DNA from: Chara braunii
Lineage: Eukaryota; Streptophyta; Charophyceae; Charales; Characeae
Length of the DNA: 33,309 bases
NCBI GenBank assembly: GCA_003427395.1
Contig: BFEA01000196.1
Span: 1,729,982-1,763,290, forward strand
Reading direction: 5' to 3'
The notes beneath the pieces are model-generated. The model searched no databases. It had not been told where the DNA came from and was given only the letters and a program-made list of their open reading frames with translations. Shown one piece after another: positions 10,740 to 21,542 of the stretch. Made by a program: the position numbers and the translations under genes. The stretch's first letter is position 1. Every line of letters begins with the position of its first letter.

Positions 10740-11190
10740 GGTGAAACAGCCAGTTTTGGCGGTTCAGTCCAATCAAGCGTTCTTGCTGCAGGCGGGGACG
10801 GCCAGTTTTCGGTGGAACAGTTCAAACAGGTGTTTCCGCTGCAGACGGGAACAATCAATTTCGCCAGTTAAGTGATCCTCTGCAGGCGGAAACAGCCAGC
10901 TTTCGGTGGAACAGTCCAATCAGGTGTTTCCGCTACAGACGGGAACAATCAATTTCGCCAGTTAAGCTATCCGCTGCAGGCGGAAACAACCAGCTTCCGG
11001 TGGGGCAGTCTAATAGTAGCAGCCACTTTCACATCACAACCAATCAAAGAAAGCCGCTGTTGGGGAGGACGTCTGGTTTGCTGGTCGGTCAATCAAGTAC
11101 TCCCACTCCTGGGAGGTGCAGACGGCTCCATGGACCAGCCCATCAAGCAATTCTCGCTGCTGGTGGGAATGGTCAGTTTTTCGCTTAATT
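10740..11190. repeat. 94-bp tandem repeat with about 50-bp subunits
   Basis: CTTTCGGTGGAACAGT-like blocks recur at about 10806, 10900 and 10994 (period 94 bp), with CCGCTRCAGACGGGAACAATC in between. Shorter related units (about 50 bp, with CAATCAAG and GCTGCAGGCGG cores) precede and follow. Confidence 0.75.
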
Positions 11191-11937
11191 GCAGACAATT
11201 TAATTATTAAATAAATATATGAGTATACTATTAATCTTATTTTTTTTTTTATCTGAGTGTGTGAATGAGCCAAGGTCTTCCTTTCTTCATTCCTGAGGTG
11301 CTTGGCTTGTTTTGATCTCGGTCAGGCGCTTCAGAGATTGAGCCAGAGAACAAACGAGCAGCTTTACAGTGGAGTTCAATCCTTCAGCACGCGGTCAGCC
11401 TCGGGTTTGGGGGGGGATAGCTCCAATTAGTAAGAAGCAACTCTCGTTACGACGAGTTCATATACAAATATACAAAATTTCAATAAAGACCCCTAGGTTC
11501 CTGAATATCTCTGGTGCTCGAGATAAGATTCATTTATGTCGAAGATTGCATCTGTTCAGACATACGACGCTCTTTCTTAGATAATAGTCGCATATACCCA
11601 AGGGGTTCTGAATTTGAGCAATGAGGACACTTTCTGAGTAAAATTGCAAGATCACTCTGAGGGTGCTGGTCAACCTTCGCGCTTGTTCTGATTGAGCTGC
11701 CTTGTATGTTTGCTTTTCAAGTTTCCTGGTTGTGGATATTTGCAAAAATACCCCTCAAAAGTCAAGAAGACTATCAATCCCTTTCGTGAGGGGCAAATTA
11801 CTTTTATACCCCTGCAGAGAACCTGTAGGAGGAGCCCCGAAAGAGGGATTCCCGTCCTCACCTCTTATCTGCAGGCTAGTCCCAGTTATCTCATTTTTGT
11901 TCCTGCCTTATACTATTTCTGCACGTGACGAAGAGTA
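11191..11937. other. Spacer downstream of integrase
   Basis: Mixed sequence without a convincing frame. In element orientation it is the first 0.75 kb after the integrase C-terminus. No LTR edge or PBS was recognised in it. Confidence 0.4.
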
Positions 11938-13190
11938 TCAAGCCAAGCCTTGCGAAAGGGGCGAGATAGGCATGTCGCCCACTGATCCCTGTTCCACCGC
12001 TGAGGACTTCCGAAGCGGACGCAGCGGGTGACAGACGCTGTTGCCCTTGGCTTCAGCGACGAACAGGGCCCCCTCCCCGGGTTTCCTCACAACGTGTCGA
12101 ATGATCGGGCGAGCCGATCGACTTCTCGACACCTCCGGCGCAAGCCGCATCGTGTTTACCCCACTGGGACTGAGCTCGACCACACGAAATCGCCCGAAGA
12201 ATCGTGGCGCTAGCTTGCCTTGGCGAACAAATTTCCTCACCTGCACGATGTCCCCTAAGTTATATTGGGGCCGAGGCCCAACGTTCCCATTCCGAGCATC
12301 ATAACTCCGGACCTGTTTCCCATGGGCCATTTCTGTCATTCGTTGTCTTTTTTGAACCAGTCGGGGGAGGACCTTTTCCATTAATTCTAGGTGGCGTTGG
12401 GCCTTATCCTTAACCGTCGCCCTAGTGGTCCGTCGTGGAAAGACCGTCTCATCATTTTTTATTCATTTAGGCTCGGTAGGGCTACACAGGGTAGGTTATT
12501 GGTCCGTAGCTGGAAGGGGGTCAGCCCGTGGACTCGTGGGGTGTCCCCCGGTTGATAGCCAAGATATTGTCCACGATATCGGGCCAAGCCCTCGTGTCAT
12601 TTGCCGCGATATTGCGTCGCAAAGCGGTCTTAATCACTCGATTGGCGTTCTCCACCAGTCCGTTGGATTGCGACATGTGGGGAGTGGTGTTACGAATAGA
12701 GACACCGTGTAAGACTAGATTCCTCAAGACTTATCCTCTAAATTATGCCCCATTGTCCGTAAAGATCTCCTCGGTGTTCTGGTGCATCCCGAGGAAACGG
12801 TTGACGTATCACACGATTTTGCACGCCTGTCGCGTCTTGCATGGATACACCTCGATCCATTTCCAAAAGTGGTCCACGAATACCAACAAAATGGAATACT
12901 CGCAGCTATTCGGTTCAGGGGGTACGGCAATATCGGTGATATCCATACTAACCCTCTGGAATGGTCGTTTGACTACGGTAGGCACTATGGACCTAGGCGG
13001 TTGAATTGGCGCCTTGTGAGCGACGCAGACCTGACAATTTCGGACGATGAACTTAACATCATCACGAATGTTGGACCAATACCACTGATTTTTATCAATC
13101 GCTGCCTTCCTGATTCAGACAACGAAATGGGCCGCCGTTTCCTCGTGGGCTGACTTAACCCAGTGATACCTTACGAACGGATGCGGGATA
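11938..13190 (-). pseudogene. Ty3/gypsy integrase, degenerate
   Basis: Fragments in shifting frames spell out an integrase, which would insert the cDNA into the genome. The N-terminal zinc-binding HHCC region is seen as a His pair near 13155-13170 and RNCQVC near 13050. The DDE core has SMDITDI (first Asp near 12944), TDNGA (second Asp near 12763) and GLVENANR (Glu near 12648), with a second-Asp-to-Glu spacing of 35 residues. The C-terminal SH3-like segment contains GDIVQVRKFVRQGKLAPRFF (11938-12381). Two stops lie just after TDNGA and more occur elsewhere. No chromodomain follows. Confidence 0.85.
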
Positions 13191-13361
13191 GACATCCAAA
13201 TCCCGCTCCCGTCCGTTTTTCGTTTTTCCAGTCGTCCGTCGTTCCATCGGTAATCTTGTGCCCTTTCATTGGCCCTCCTTTGGTCCTCCTTAGTGAAGTC
13301 TCGGAGGGAGTTCCCAACCACCGTAGCTATCAAGACGAAATTTGTCCACACTTCAACCCTT

Positions 13362-13706
13362 CTAAACCATCGGGTCTTTTCTAGCCCTTCGGACGTGGCT
13401 TCGAGAAATCGAGCCTCCGTCGGGATTTTTATCAGTGCGACACAGAGGACACAACCAGGGTTTGTCCGCATTTCGGTACTGTATACAGGAACCATGGGCT
13501 CGAGAAACGCATCGCTGACAATCTACCCATTCAACATAACCTTGCCCGCTTGGTCGCATAGGGACTGAGTACAGTGAGTAGAGTCTTGAAATTGCCTCAC
13601 AGAAATAGCAAAATTTGTCAGGTTGGGAGGAAAAGGAGGAGGATGAGAGAGGAGAGAGAGGACCTTCGGGATTGCCTCCGCACCCCATCGCCATTATGTC
13701 GATCAC
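13362..13706 (-). pseudogene. PHD-like C4HC3 zinc finger between RNase H and integrase
   Basis: A 114-codon frame contains CYFC, then after about 26 residues WVDCQRC, then a His (SRAH), a Cys (GSC), and PWLCPLC. That is the complete C4HC3 spacing of a PHD finger, including the Trp two residues before the last Cys pair. PHD fingers usually bind histone tails, so a role in targeting integration is possible but is inference. It sits upstream of the integrase HHCC region, on the same strand in a different frame, and is separate from HHCC. The frame shifts into the integrase-leading frame near 13440. Confidence 0.6.
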
Positions 13707-14257
13707 CCCTTAGGAGCTCGAGGAAGAATTGCCACCTGTCCGTATGAACGCTCGTTGGTTGGTTCTGGTTCCTTCCACGTTGTAATCTCCTCCCCTTTAG
13801 TCACCCTGTCGGGTCGATGTAGACGTGTCAAGCGGTCAGTGTTCCTGTGCTTCTCTGTCTTCTGGTGGACGATATCAAAGTCATACTCTTGCAGTCGTAC
13901 AGCCCAGCGCCCAATCATACTCGTGTAACTCGTGAGCCTCTTGAGGACCAACAAAGGCTACTGATTCGTGTAATTGTGTCGATCACCCCTTAGGAGCTCG
14001 AGGAAGAATTGCCACATGTCCGTATGAACGCTCGTTGGTTGGTTCTGGTTCTTTCCAGGTAGTAATCTCCTCCCCTTTAGTCACCCTGTCGGGTCGATGC
14101 AGACGTGTCAAACCGTCAGCGTTCCCGTGCTTCTCCGTCTTCCGGTGGACGATATCGAAGTCGTACTCTTGCAGTCGTACAACCCAGTGCCCAATCATAC
14201 CCGTGTAATTGGTGAGCCTCTTTAGGACCAGCAAAGGCTCATGATCCGTGACAAGGA
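13698..14257. repeat. 280-bp tandem duplication of the RNase H tail
   Basis: GTCGATCACCCCTTAGGAGC occurs at 13698 and 13978, and the two 280-bp units align with few differences. Each encodes, on the minus strand, the RNase H end with VRLQEYDFDIVH and a Lys/Pro/Glu-rich linker stopping at APRAPKG. Confidence 0.9.
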
Positions 14258-14599
14258 AGAACTTTTGTCCGTAGAGATACGGATGGAAGTGCTGAATTCC
14301 ACAAACCACTGCGTAACAATCTCCCCGAGGGGCTGAATCGTTCCTCCTTTCGTCAATCACTTTCCGAGAAGCGTACTCGATGACGTGTTCACGACCGTCT
14401 TTCCCCTTATGGGCTAGAATAGCGGAGATCGCTTCAAGCTGTCAGTCCGTAATGAGTATGAACTGCTTTTGCGGGTCCGGCCGGATCCAAATAGGCGCAG
14501 TTACTAAGGCCTCCTTCAAAGCGGCAAAGGCCCGCTCGCACTCAGTGTCCCACCGTAGGGGCTGGTCCTTACGCAGAAGATTCGTTAGAGGTCGTGCAA
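13978..14599 (-). pseudogene. Ty3/gypsy RNase H, degenerate
   Basis: This domain would remove RNA from the RNA-DNA hybrid. On the minus strand it reads RWDTECERAFAALK, then FILITD followed directly by a TGA where the family has a small residue after the first catalytic Asp. Next come REHVIEYASR, a middle with LVTDHEPL, and the closing KTEKHGNADGLTRL, which holds the conserved terminal Asp. It joins RT upstream in the usual way. The stop and the duplicated tail imply it cannot make a normal product. Confidence 0.85.
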
Positions 14600-15653
14600 T
14601 TGCCGAGAAACCCTTGATAAATCTGCAGTAGTACGACGCCAGTCCCGAAAAGGCCCGAACATGTGTTAGTGACGTGGGCGTGGGAGCCTTTCGGACAATC
14701 GCGACCTTTCTCAAATCTGGCTTTAACTCGCCTCGCGTTACTACGTAACCCAAAAATGAGATTTCTGAGAGGAAGAACTCACTCTTTTCCAGTGCGATTT
14801 TCAACCCAGCATCCTGCAACGCTCCAAGTGTCCCCTCGATGTCCTGAGCATCATGTCCGGGAAATGATTACGAGTAGACCAGGATGTCGTCCATGTACAC
14901 AATGACGTAAAAATTAACCATGCCTTGAGTCTGCCTGGTCTTGTTGACGAAATTCTGAAAGGTGAAGTTCATCGCTCTCTAAAAGGTGGCTGGTGCGTTG
15001 CAAATTCTCATTGGACAGCGAACCCACTGCCAAGTGCCTTCGAACAACAGAAAGGTCGTTTTCGACCGATCCTCTTCCTTAACCAGAATGTGATGAAATC
15101 CATGACGAATATCAAATTTACTAAAATAATTGGCACAACCAATCGCATCTAATAGATCATCAATCCGGGGAAGGGGATATACATCTTTGATCGTGATGTC
15201 GTTGAGCTTCCGATAATCAATGCAAATGCGAATCGACCCTTTTTTTTTGGGAACTAAGACCACGGGAATTGACCAAGGTTCGGTCGCTAGTTCGATCCAT
15301 CCGTTATCCTCAAACTCCCTGATTCTTTGTAATGCCGTTTTGCACTCTGCGAGACAATATCGGTAGGGCTTGCAATGAATCGGGGGATGTGTTCCAGTCT
15401 GAATTTCGTGCTGAATGACCAGGGACAGTCCGATATCCATATCTGTTACGCTAATCGCCCCTTGGCACACGGTCAATATATCTGCAATCAACCGATGAGT
15501 TTCGTTCAGTACATATTGTGGCACATGCAATTCGTAAGATTGTCCATGTATAGTAACCGCCATGTGTTTCGTGTTCAGTCGGGTAGTGTTCTCCATAGGG
15601 GGAGCAGAAATGAAGGAGTTATCTGATCGCAAGGAGAAAATGGTAGCGACCAT
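14600..15653 (-). pseudogene. Ty3/gypsy reverse transcriptase, degenerate
   Basis: The open block 15653-14979 (minus) carries the RT fingers and palm: RICIDYRKLND, VYPLPRIDDLLD and YFSKFDIRHGFHHI with the motif-A Asp. After a frameshift near 14980 the second block has NFYVIVYMDDILVYS near 14870-14900, the catalytic DD pair. An in-frame stop follows it. The thumb and connection then read SEISFLGYVVTRGELKPD and AFSGLASYYCRFIKGF. All catalytic aspartates are still visible, but the frame is broken at least twice. This is the clearest evidence that the element is Ty3/gypsy-like. Confidence 0.92.
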
Positions 15654-16105
15654 CTGAGCATCTTCCTCTCAAATGGCCACGTGTTCTTCCGGGGTCACGC
15701 CATCATTGATATCCTACCAACGTACCGGTCTTTCGGCGATTTTGATCCCAGCTCGTAGAGCGTAGGGTCGTCACGACCAGGGGGTTCCAAAGCTTTGCTC
15801 TTGGCCCCCAGGCGTAGCAATCTTACTTCCTTTCCAGAAGACAGCAAGGACCGAGGTAAGCATGTAAGGTCATAGAACGTCTTCTTTTCTTGATACCTCG
15901 AGAGAAGTGGGGCGGTAGCCTTGTATAGAGTTCGAGGGGGTTCCAAAGAATCATTCATCAGGGACACTTGCACGAGCGGTTCTCCAAAAATTAGAGCCCG
16001 AGTTCGCTGAAGGTTCTTTTCTGTGAGGACGAAAGTTTTGGTTGTTTTCTGCCAAATAGGGTAGCGGATCAGTTGGTGCACCATACCGTAGATTACGAGA
16101 TCCAT
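15654..16105 (-). pseudogene. Protease-RT linker of the gag-pol polyprotein
   Basis: A 136-codon frame on the element's coding strand, between the protease and RT fragments. It contains no motif I recognise. A Ser/Asp-rich patch (SDSDDD) lies just upstream of the first Met. By position it is the spacer or tether region of the polyprotein rather than a separate gene. Confidence 0.5.
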
Positions 16106-16302
16106 GTCGTCATCGCTATCAGATGAGCCATCAGGCCTCTCGGGTTCTTTCCCTCTTTGGTTTATCTCAGAGACTAATTCTTGCCACGTGAGGATCCGAA
16201 GAGATCCTTTGATATCGAGCGAGGGTTTTGGAGGTAGCGAGGTCCGAAGAGTTAATCACATTGGAATAACGTACGGCTTCCCACCTGTGTTTCGAAGAAT
16301 GA

Positions 16303-16690
16303 TTAAGCTCGTAGCGCTGTGAGGGAAGGCAGTCCCAGAAGAACATCATAAGTGTTTACATCCAACATCACAACTTTTCCCAAAGCATGAACCTTCACCA
16401 ACCGAAAAGCAATATTCGTCATTCTTCCCACCGCTTTGATTTTTCCTCGTCTGTGGAGACGAGATGGTCGCCTTCTGCTAACATGATCAGGTCCTTCCTT
16501 CCTGCCCGTTCTACGACCCTTAGAGCGGTAGCCAGAACGACCGCTCCTGAATCGATGACAGCATTGTACGGGACTCCCCATACTTCTATGTCACATTCCG
16601 CGGATTTCCACGGAATGGCTTTGATATGTAGGAAATGATCATCCTTCTAGATTAGTCCCAATCGTATTGGGTCTGACGTATAGGGCTTTT
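16303..16690 (-). pseudogene. Retroviral-type aspartic protease, degenerate
   Basis: On the minus strand the sequence reads KAIPWKSAECDIEVWGVPYN followed by AVIDSGA, the DSG active-site triad of a pepsin-like retroelement protease that cleaves the polyprotein. After a frameshift near 16440 comes VVMLDVNTYDVLLGLPSL, matching the family's Ile/Leu-Leu-Gly flap-distal motif. It is located upstream of RT as in gypsy elements. The stop and frameshift make it non-functional. Confidence 0.8.
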
Positions 16691-17349
16691 CGGGCTCGTC
16701 ATCAGGAGTTGGGGTTTTCCCTCTCGCCGTTGTCAGTTTACTAAGAGCGAACCGTTTTCTGTTTGCCTTGCAATGTTGCAGCATGCGTTCATTAGCTTGT
16801 TCTGATATAGACAGCAAATGGTCAATCGGCAATGGAATTCAGTGGTCTAAGGCCCGAACAATGTTCAAAACGCCGATTTCTGTTGTTACGAAGGTAGAAA
16901 ACGCCTGACTCCATTTCGTTTGGGGAAGGTCTCCATTCGGCTACGTCCTTTCGCTCATCCTCCGGTCGAATGGTTCCGATCATCCCTAACCCTGGATATC
17001 CTAAGGCGATGTATTGATCGAGCGTGATCAGTTTCGCTGCTTCCTCGGTAGTGGCTCGTGCTTCTCCTTCCTTCTATCTCTTCAAGCATCATACCTACTC
17101 TTCCTGGACCGTTGGGCACAGCCGCGGCGGACATAAGAAAAATCCCGACTCGAGCTTGCGCAGGTCGGTGTGGACAGCCCCGGGCGATATGGCCCGGCTG
17201 ATAACATGTGTAGCCTGCCGCCCAGTCGACCTACTTCGCGTTACTATAGGATCACGGCGCGGCGCGTTCCGCTGTCTCAGTCGTCCTCTGTTCGCCAGAT
17301 CGTTCGGTATAATCACCTTTCGTGTTAATCCATACTCGTGCCACATGTC
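16691..17349 (-). pseudogene. Truncated gag with a zinc-knuckle remnant
   Basis: On the minus strand near 17195-17235 one frame reads GYTCYQPGHIARGCP. This is a CCHC nucleocapsid knuckle whose first Cys position is Gly. Downstream, in other frames, are TLDQYIALGYPGLGMIGTIR and a basic segment leading to the protease. Only about 110 bp separate the knuckle from the PBS, so the matrix/capsid part of gag is missing, probably deleted. Confidence 0.6.
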
Positions 17350-17362
17350 GGCTCCGATACCA
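17350..17362 (-). promoter_or_regulatory. Primer-binding site, tRNA-iMet type
   Basis: The minus strand reads TGGTATCGGAGCC, one base different from the widespread plant initiator-tRNA-Met PBS TGGTATCAGAGCC. It abuts the inner edge of the right LTR, which fixes that LTR as the 5' LTR and the element as minus-strand. Confidence 0.85.
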
Positions 17363-19752
17363 ACCTCACGCCCTAGCGCGACTTCCTGATCGGACTGGGA
17401 TGGGGCCCCAAAAGTGCGACAAAGGGGGTGACACTGTGCCAAGGATCTTAGGAAAGTGGGGGGGTGGAATCCCAGGTCGGAACGGAGATCTTTGTCGGCA
17501 AGTTTAGGGACAACGGTGCAAGATGGTATGGGAAGATCGTGTGTGGGATTATCGTCTCTGCCAATTGCGTCGCTGTGGTTGGTTCCTCGTCTGGTGAACC
17601 AGTGGGTCGTGGTGGCCGTCACTCGGTTCAACGAGTTGTCGGCGCCGCTCGGCTTCGGTTCGGGTTCACCAGGTATTTCCGAAGCCCGATACGCCTGGTG
17701 CCGCTGACACTTTTCGCACGATGTGCGGAGCCAATAATGAGCTGTGGAATTCCACGGTACCACTGTGAGTTGGTGATATGGAAGGAGGAGATGGAAGGGA
17801 GGGAAATTGGTATTAATAACGACGAAGCCCGGAGATATGTAATATTGAGTGTAGTTCGTCTCCGGATAGTCCGGTCCCCTAGGATCACTATTATGGCCCA
17901 GTGAAAGTCTCGCGCTCACAGTCGATCGTTCTCCGTCAAACAGTAGAATTCTGGGTTTTTCAAGTTTCCCCGCCGTCGGAGATGTTCGCCTTCCCAACAT
18001 TCACGATACTCCGGATCCCTCAGGCTCTCACGATCGGTGATCTGAAAGAGGGTTTTTACAGCCATATCCGATTAGTGAATTCGGTCTCCCGCATCCTCAT
18101 AATGAATTTGAGGTCGACTCATGCAGACACACACGTACGCTGCAACTCGGTTTTCTCTAGACCGCGGTCGTACGCGAGAGTGCACATGAGTGAAAGCGGA
18201 TCAGACTCGGGTTCCTCATGTCGATGTATCAATTGTGTTCCTACATGCATGCAAATATCCTACCCGTATTATCCTGGGGGAGATCCAGTCATTACATTCA
18301 CATCCATGTCGTTCATGTGATGAAGGGAAAGAGAAGGAGAGGGGGGGAGGGGAGGGGGCAATCACAGCATTCTCGGTGATCCGATGGTTAAATCCAGACG
18401 TCCGTACTAGCAGGTACTTTCGATCAGACCCGAGACTATTGCTTGACACAGATGGATACTAGAAAGTGACGAAATAACTAAGCATGCATCATAGAGCAAG
18501 ACGAGAGAGAGATCTGAAAAGATCGCAAAAAAAAAGGGTACACATTTATTCCATGCATACACACGAAGCAAAGATAACAAAGAAAATTTGAAACGATTTA
18601 CAACGAAAGTCCGTGAAGGCCGCAACAAGATCGGCCAAAGTGGAAACCAAAATTATACATATAAGTGGAAGAAGAGACCTCATCCCACACATAGTTGCTC
18701 TCTCTCTCTCTCTATCTCTCTTTCTCTGCTCTACACTCCCCGATGCGGGCAGTCCGTTGCCGCGCATCAACACAGAGTTGTCACCCCGCTTGGTTCGAGC
18801 ATGCAAGCCAGGTTCGCCCATGCGCCACAGTCCGTCACGGCCCGCATGTCAACCCCGCATACCCGACACCAGCTCGTCGGATCGCCAAACTCTCTCTTTG
18901 ACTCACCTCTCGAGCTGACTCGTTCGCCGACCCTCATTGATCGCGCTAACTCCAAAGTTCATAGAGAACAAACTAATCGTGCTTGCGAAATTTATAGCAT
19001 GCACGCTTGCGCGATCGATACGGGATTAAGTCCAAGTGGTCAGAAGGAGAAGAGAGGAAGTGCCTACGTCTGCATGGCCAGGTCGCAGTGTGGGGTTCAT
19101 AGCCGCACTCCACGCATCGATCCGGTCATACAAGCTTTCAGGCCAATTAGAATAGAGCATTAAGCATGCAAGAGAAAGAAGAAGGAGGCATGCAAACATG
19201 AGGAAACCAAGAAAGAAGAAAGATACATGTATAATTGCGCCCGCCAAAAACAACAGTTACACAAGATTAAAGGCGCGATCCAGTCAGAGCCCAGTTCCTA
19301 GTGCCGCAAGATGTGCGCGAGTGAGAAACGTGGCGCAACAAAATTCATAGTACCTAAATTCCTAGCCTAAGTCCTAATTGCAAAAGGACGTTTCCGAAGA
19401 GAAACAAAAACAATTCCGCAAGCCGGTGGGAACTCGTCGTAAGTTGAAAATTCAAAAACGATATTCCCGCGCGATGATTGCACGCCAAAATTCCAAGTGC
19501 TCTCGCCAGAACAAGAAAGACGTCATGACCACCGTCATCCGTCACGCTCGCTAAGGCGCGGTTACTCAATCGTTGGCACGAGATTTTTTCGCGCCGACCC
19601 TACAGATTCCCACAAAAACAAAAAGACACGAGGGCATCCATGCAATTTGCCCGACCCACCCCTCCTTCCATGACTCATTCATCTGACCCATCAATTTCCC
19701 TGAGGCAGCTTGGCGCAGGAAATCGCACGATTACAGAAAATTGTTTGTCACA
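17360..19752 (-). repeat. 5' LTR (right copy), 2.4 kb
   Basis: Direct repeat of 1211-4984 without the nested transposon. In element orientation it begins TGTGACAAAC at 19752. The last bases found in the other LTR (GCATCACA) are missing at the PBS end. A CT microsatellite is longer here (about 18699-18728) than in the other LTR. Confidence 0.85.
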
Positions 19753-19756
19753 GTAC
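19753..19756. repeat. Right target-site duplication GTAC
   Basis: Follows the TCACA terminus and matches 1199-1202. Confidence 0.65.
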
Positions 19757-20191
19757 CGAACCTGAGTGCTAAGCAGCGAAGGACAACTGCACTTTGAGCC
19801 ACGAAGCTCTGAATGGGAGAACGAGGGACTTGCATGCGACAGTGATCACAACGCACGAAGGAAGAGAAGAGGATAGTAGAAGGAAGTAGAAATATTGGAG
19901 GTGGATGGTTGAAGGGGAACGGGTAAAGTAAGGAGGGGATTGGATGTGGAGGGTTGTTTGGGTGCGTTGGCAGGACATTGTGGGAGGTTTTTTTGGGGGG
20001 AGTGTCAGTAATCAGATTGCATCGGCGGATGGCAAAGGGTATGGGGGAATGGAGATGTTTTTTTGGGGGCGGAGGGTGGTTGTATTGAGGGGCGTTTTTC
20101 GCGTCCACGTCGTTTTGCAGCGGGTCTACTATTCTAGACTCCCTGATGGACTGGTTGGGTGAGGGGGCTTAATAGGGGGGATATGCGGTGT
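19757..20191. other. Right flank of the LTR element, no gene seen
   Basis: A G/T-rich stretch (19900-20165) with no supportable gene. Confidence 0.5.
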
Positions 20192-20377
20192 GAGTGGTCG
20201 TTGTCATTCGGTCTTAGAGCGCTATCCGTAGTAGGCGGTTATGGCGGAAGTTCATTTGTCTTCAGACGGCGATGCTTGTTCGGAGAGTGGTCGTCGTCAT
20301 TCGGTCTTAGAGTGCTATCCGTAGTCGGCGGTTATGACGGAAGTTCATTTGTCTTCAGACGGCGATGCTTGTTCGGA
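20192..20377. repeat. 93-bp tandem duplication
   Basis: GAGTGGTCG starts at 20192 and 20285, and two 93-bp units align with few changes. The period is 31 codons, so a plus frame stays open across it, but I do not consider it a gene. Confidence 0.88.
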
Positions 20378-20419
20378 GCATTGCAAGTTCCCTGTCATTC
20401 TCCTAGCGTGTCTTCATTA

Positions 20420-20844
20420 AGGGCCTCGCTGCACTACTCTAGGCTCTCGAAATATTTCGAGAGTTCGACTAACATTGTCAGAGAGGCGAGACTCTCGAAA
20501 TACCCGCCTTCGCTGCACTTACTCTATAACCTATTGCACTACGTGAACTCTCAAAACCCTGGGCATCGTCCTACTCGACAGAAGAGTTGCACCACTGCAC
20601 TACGGGACGAAGTCTGGCTGCTGGGACAAGAGGTCCACTCTAAAAAAACGAGCCTGTCGGCGGGCAACTCTTGAAGACACTTGCAAATTCCGTTTTTGCA
20701 GGCGAGAGACTCGACGTTTCGAGAGTTGCATCATAGAGTGCCTTCTGACAACTCTCGATCGGGTTTCGAGAGTTTCTCGATCGAGAGTAAGTGCAGCCAC
20801 GACCCACTCTCGAAAATTCGAGAGTCTAGAGTAGTGCAGGCCCT
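20420..20844. mobile_element. 425-bp MITE with TA target duplication
   Basis: The left end AGGGCCTCGCTGCACTACTC is mirrored by the right end GAGTAGTGCAGGCCCT; the left arm has three extra bases (CGC). TA flanks both sides (20418-20419 and 20845-20846). The interior repeats ACTCTCGA and its complement many times, including the palindromes CTCTCGAAATATTTCGAGAG near 20443 and CTCTCGAAAATTCGAGAG near 20807. There is no coding capacity. TA duplication suggests mobilisation by a Tc1/mariner- or Harbinger-like transposase, but the family is uncertain. Confidence 0.75.
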
Positions 20845-20846
20845 TA

Positions 20847-21222
20847 CTCTTTGCGAGGTGACCTTGTATCCATAAGTTGTCGTGTTGTGGAGGAATAGAA
20901 ACAAATTTGGAAAATATTTTTTATCGGACGTTCACTTGTGTCCCATGATCGAGGCCGGCGGAAAAAAAAAAAATAGGGGGTGAGCATGGGCGGTACCAGG
21001 TAAGGTAGTAGGAGGAAAGGTTGGTTTTTTTTTGGAAGGTTCAATAGGTCAATTCCTCAGCCGCCGAGTGGGTCTATATATATTTTTTGAAGGGGTAAGG
21101 GGTTATATGCTTGGGGGGACAAGCTTGCGTATAAGGGGTGGAAAGGGTATGCGACGCTACTATGCGTATGTGTAAATGTGTGGGGATTGTCCAGGTTCCT
21201 AATATAATTGATTTAAAACTTA

Positions 21223-21223
<1 letters not shown>
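20847..21223. other. Spacer, no gene seen
   Basis: Unremarkable mixed sequence with short A and T runs. Confidence 0.4.

Positions 21224-21304
<81 letters not shown>
21224..21304. repeat. (GT)n microsatellite
   Basis: About 40 uninterrupted GT units. Confidence 0.98.
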
Positions 21305-21307
<3 letters not shown>

Positions 21308-21335
21308 GCTCTTGAGTGTCCAGCCATTGCAACGC

Positions 21336-21420
21336 TGACAAGGCAGCTCAATTACACAACACCAAAATTAACTTCGTTGACAAGGAAGCTAAGTTATACA
21401 ATACCAAAGCTAACTTTGTG
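21336..21420. repeat. 42-bp tandem duplication
   Basis: Two diverged units beginning TTGACAAGG/CTGACAAGG and ending CTAACTTTG/TTAACTTCG. Confidence 0.65.
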
Positions 21421-21542
21421 GAACGGCACTGCAAATGGGGGGAGGGAGGGGGGGCAGCAGACGAGAACACAACGAAGCACAAACAGCAATGACAAAGCAT
21501 CCAATCTTCATGGCGCCTTACCAAAGTATATCGGAGAGAGAT

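Larger units (their letters stand above)
1203..19752 (-). mobile_element. Degenerate Ty3/gypsy-type LTR retrotransposon, minus-strand, about 18.5 kb
   Basis: Two long direct repeats (1203-4984 and 17360-19752) bracket a minus-strand series of gag zinc knuckle, protease, RT, RNase H and integrase remnants. The outer ends are TGTGATG at the left and TTTGTCACA at the right, flanked by GTAC at 1199-1202 and 19753-19756. A minus-strand PBS similar to the plant initiator-tRNA-Met site abuts the right-hand LTR. Integrase lies downstream of RT, the Ty3/gypsy order, and I see no chromodomain. Many stops and frameshifts, plus roughly one difference per ten bases in an LTR stretch compared by eye, point to an old, immobile copy. 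Removing the nested insertion leaves about 17.1 kb, which is long for the group. The extra length is the 7-kb stretch between integrase and the 3' LTR. Confidence 0.85.

Noticed and set aside
17095-18000. 301-codon minus-strand frame across the 5' LTR and PBS
   Set aside because: It runs through the LTR edge and PBS, is not conserved in the other LTR, and has no domain signal.
20159-20674. 171-codon plus-strand frame
   Set aside because: Half is the 93-bp duplication and half is MITE sequence; no independent support.
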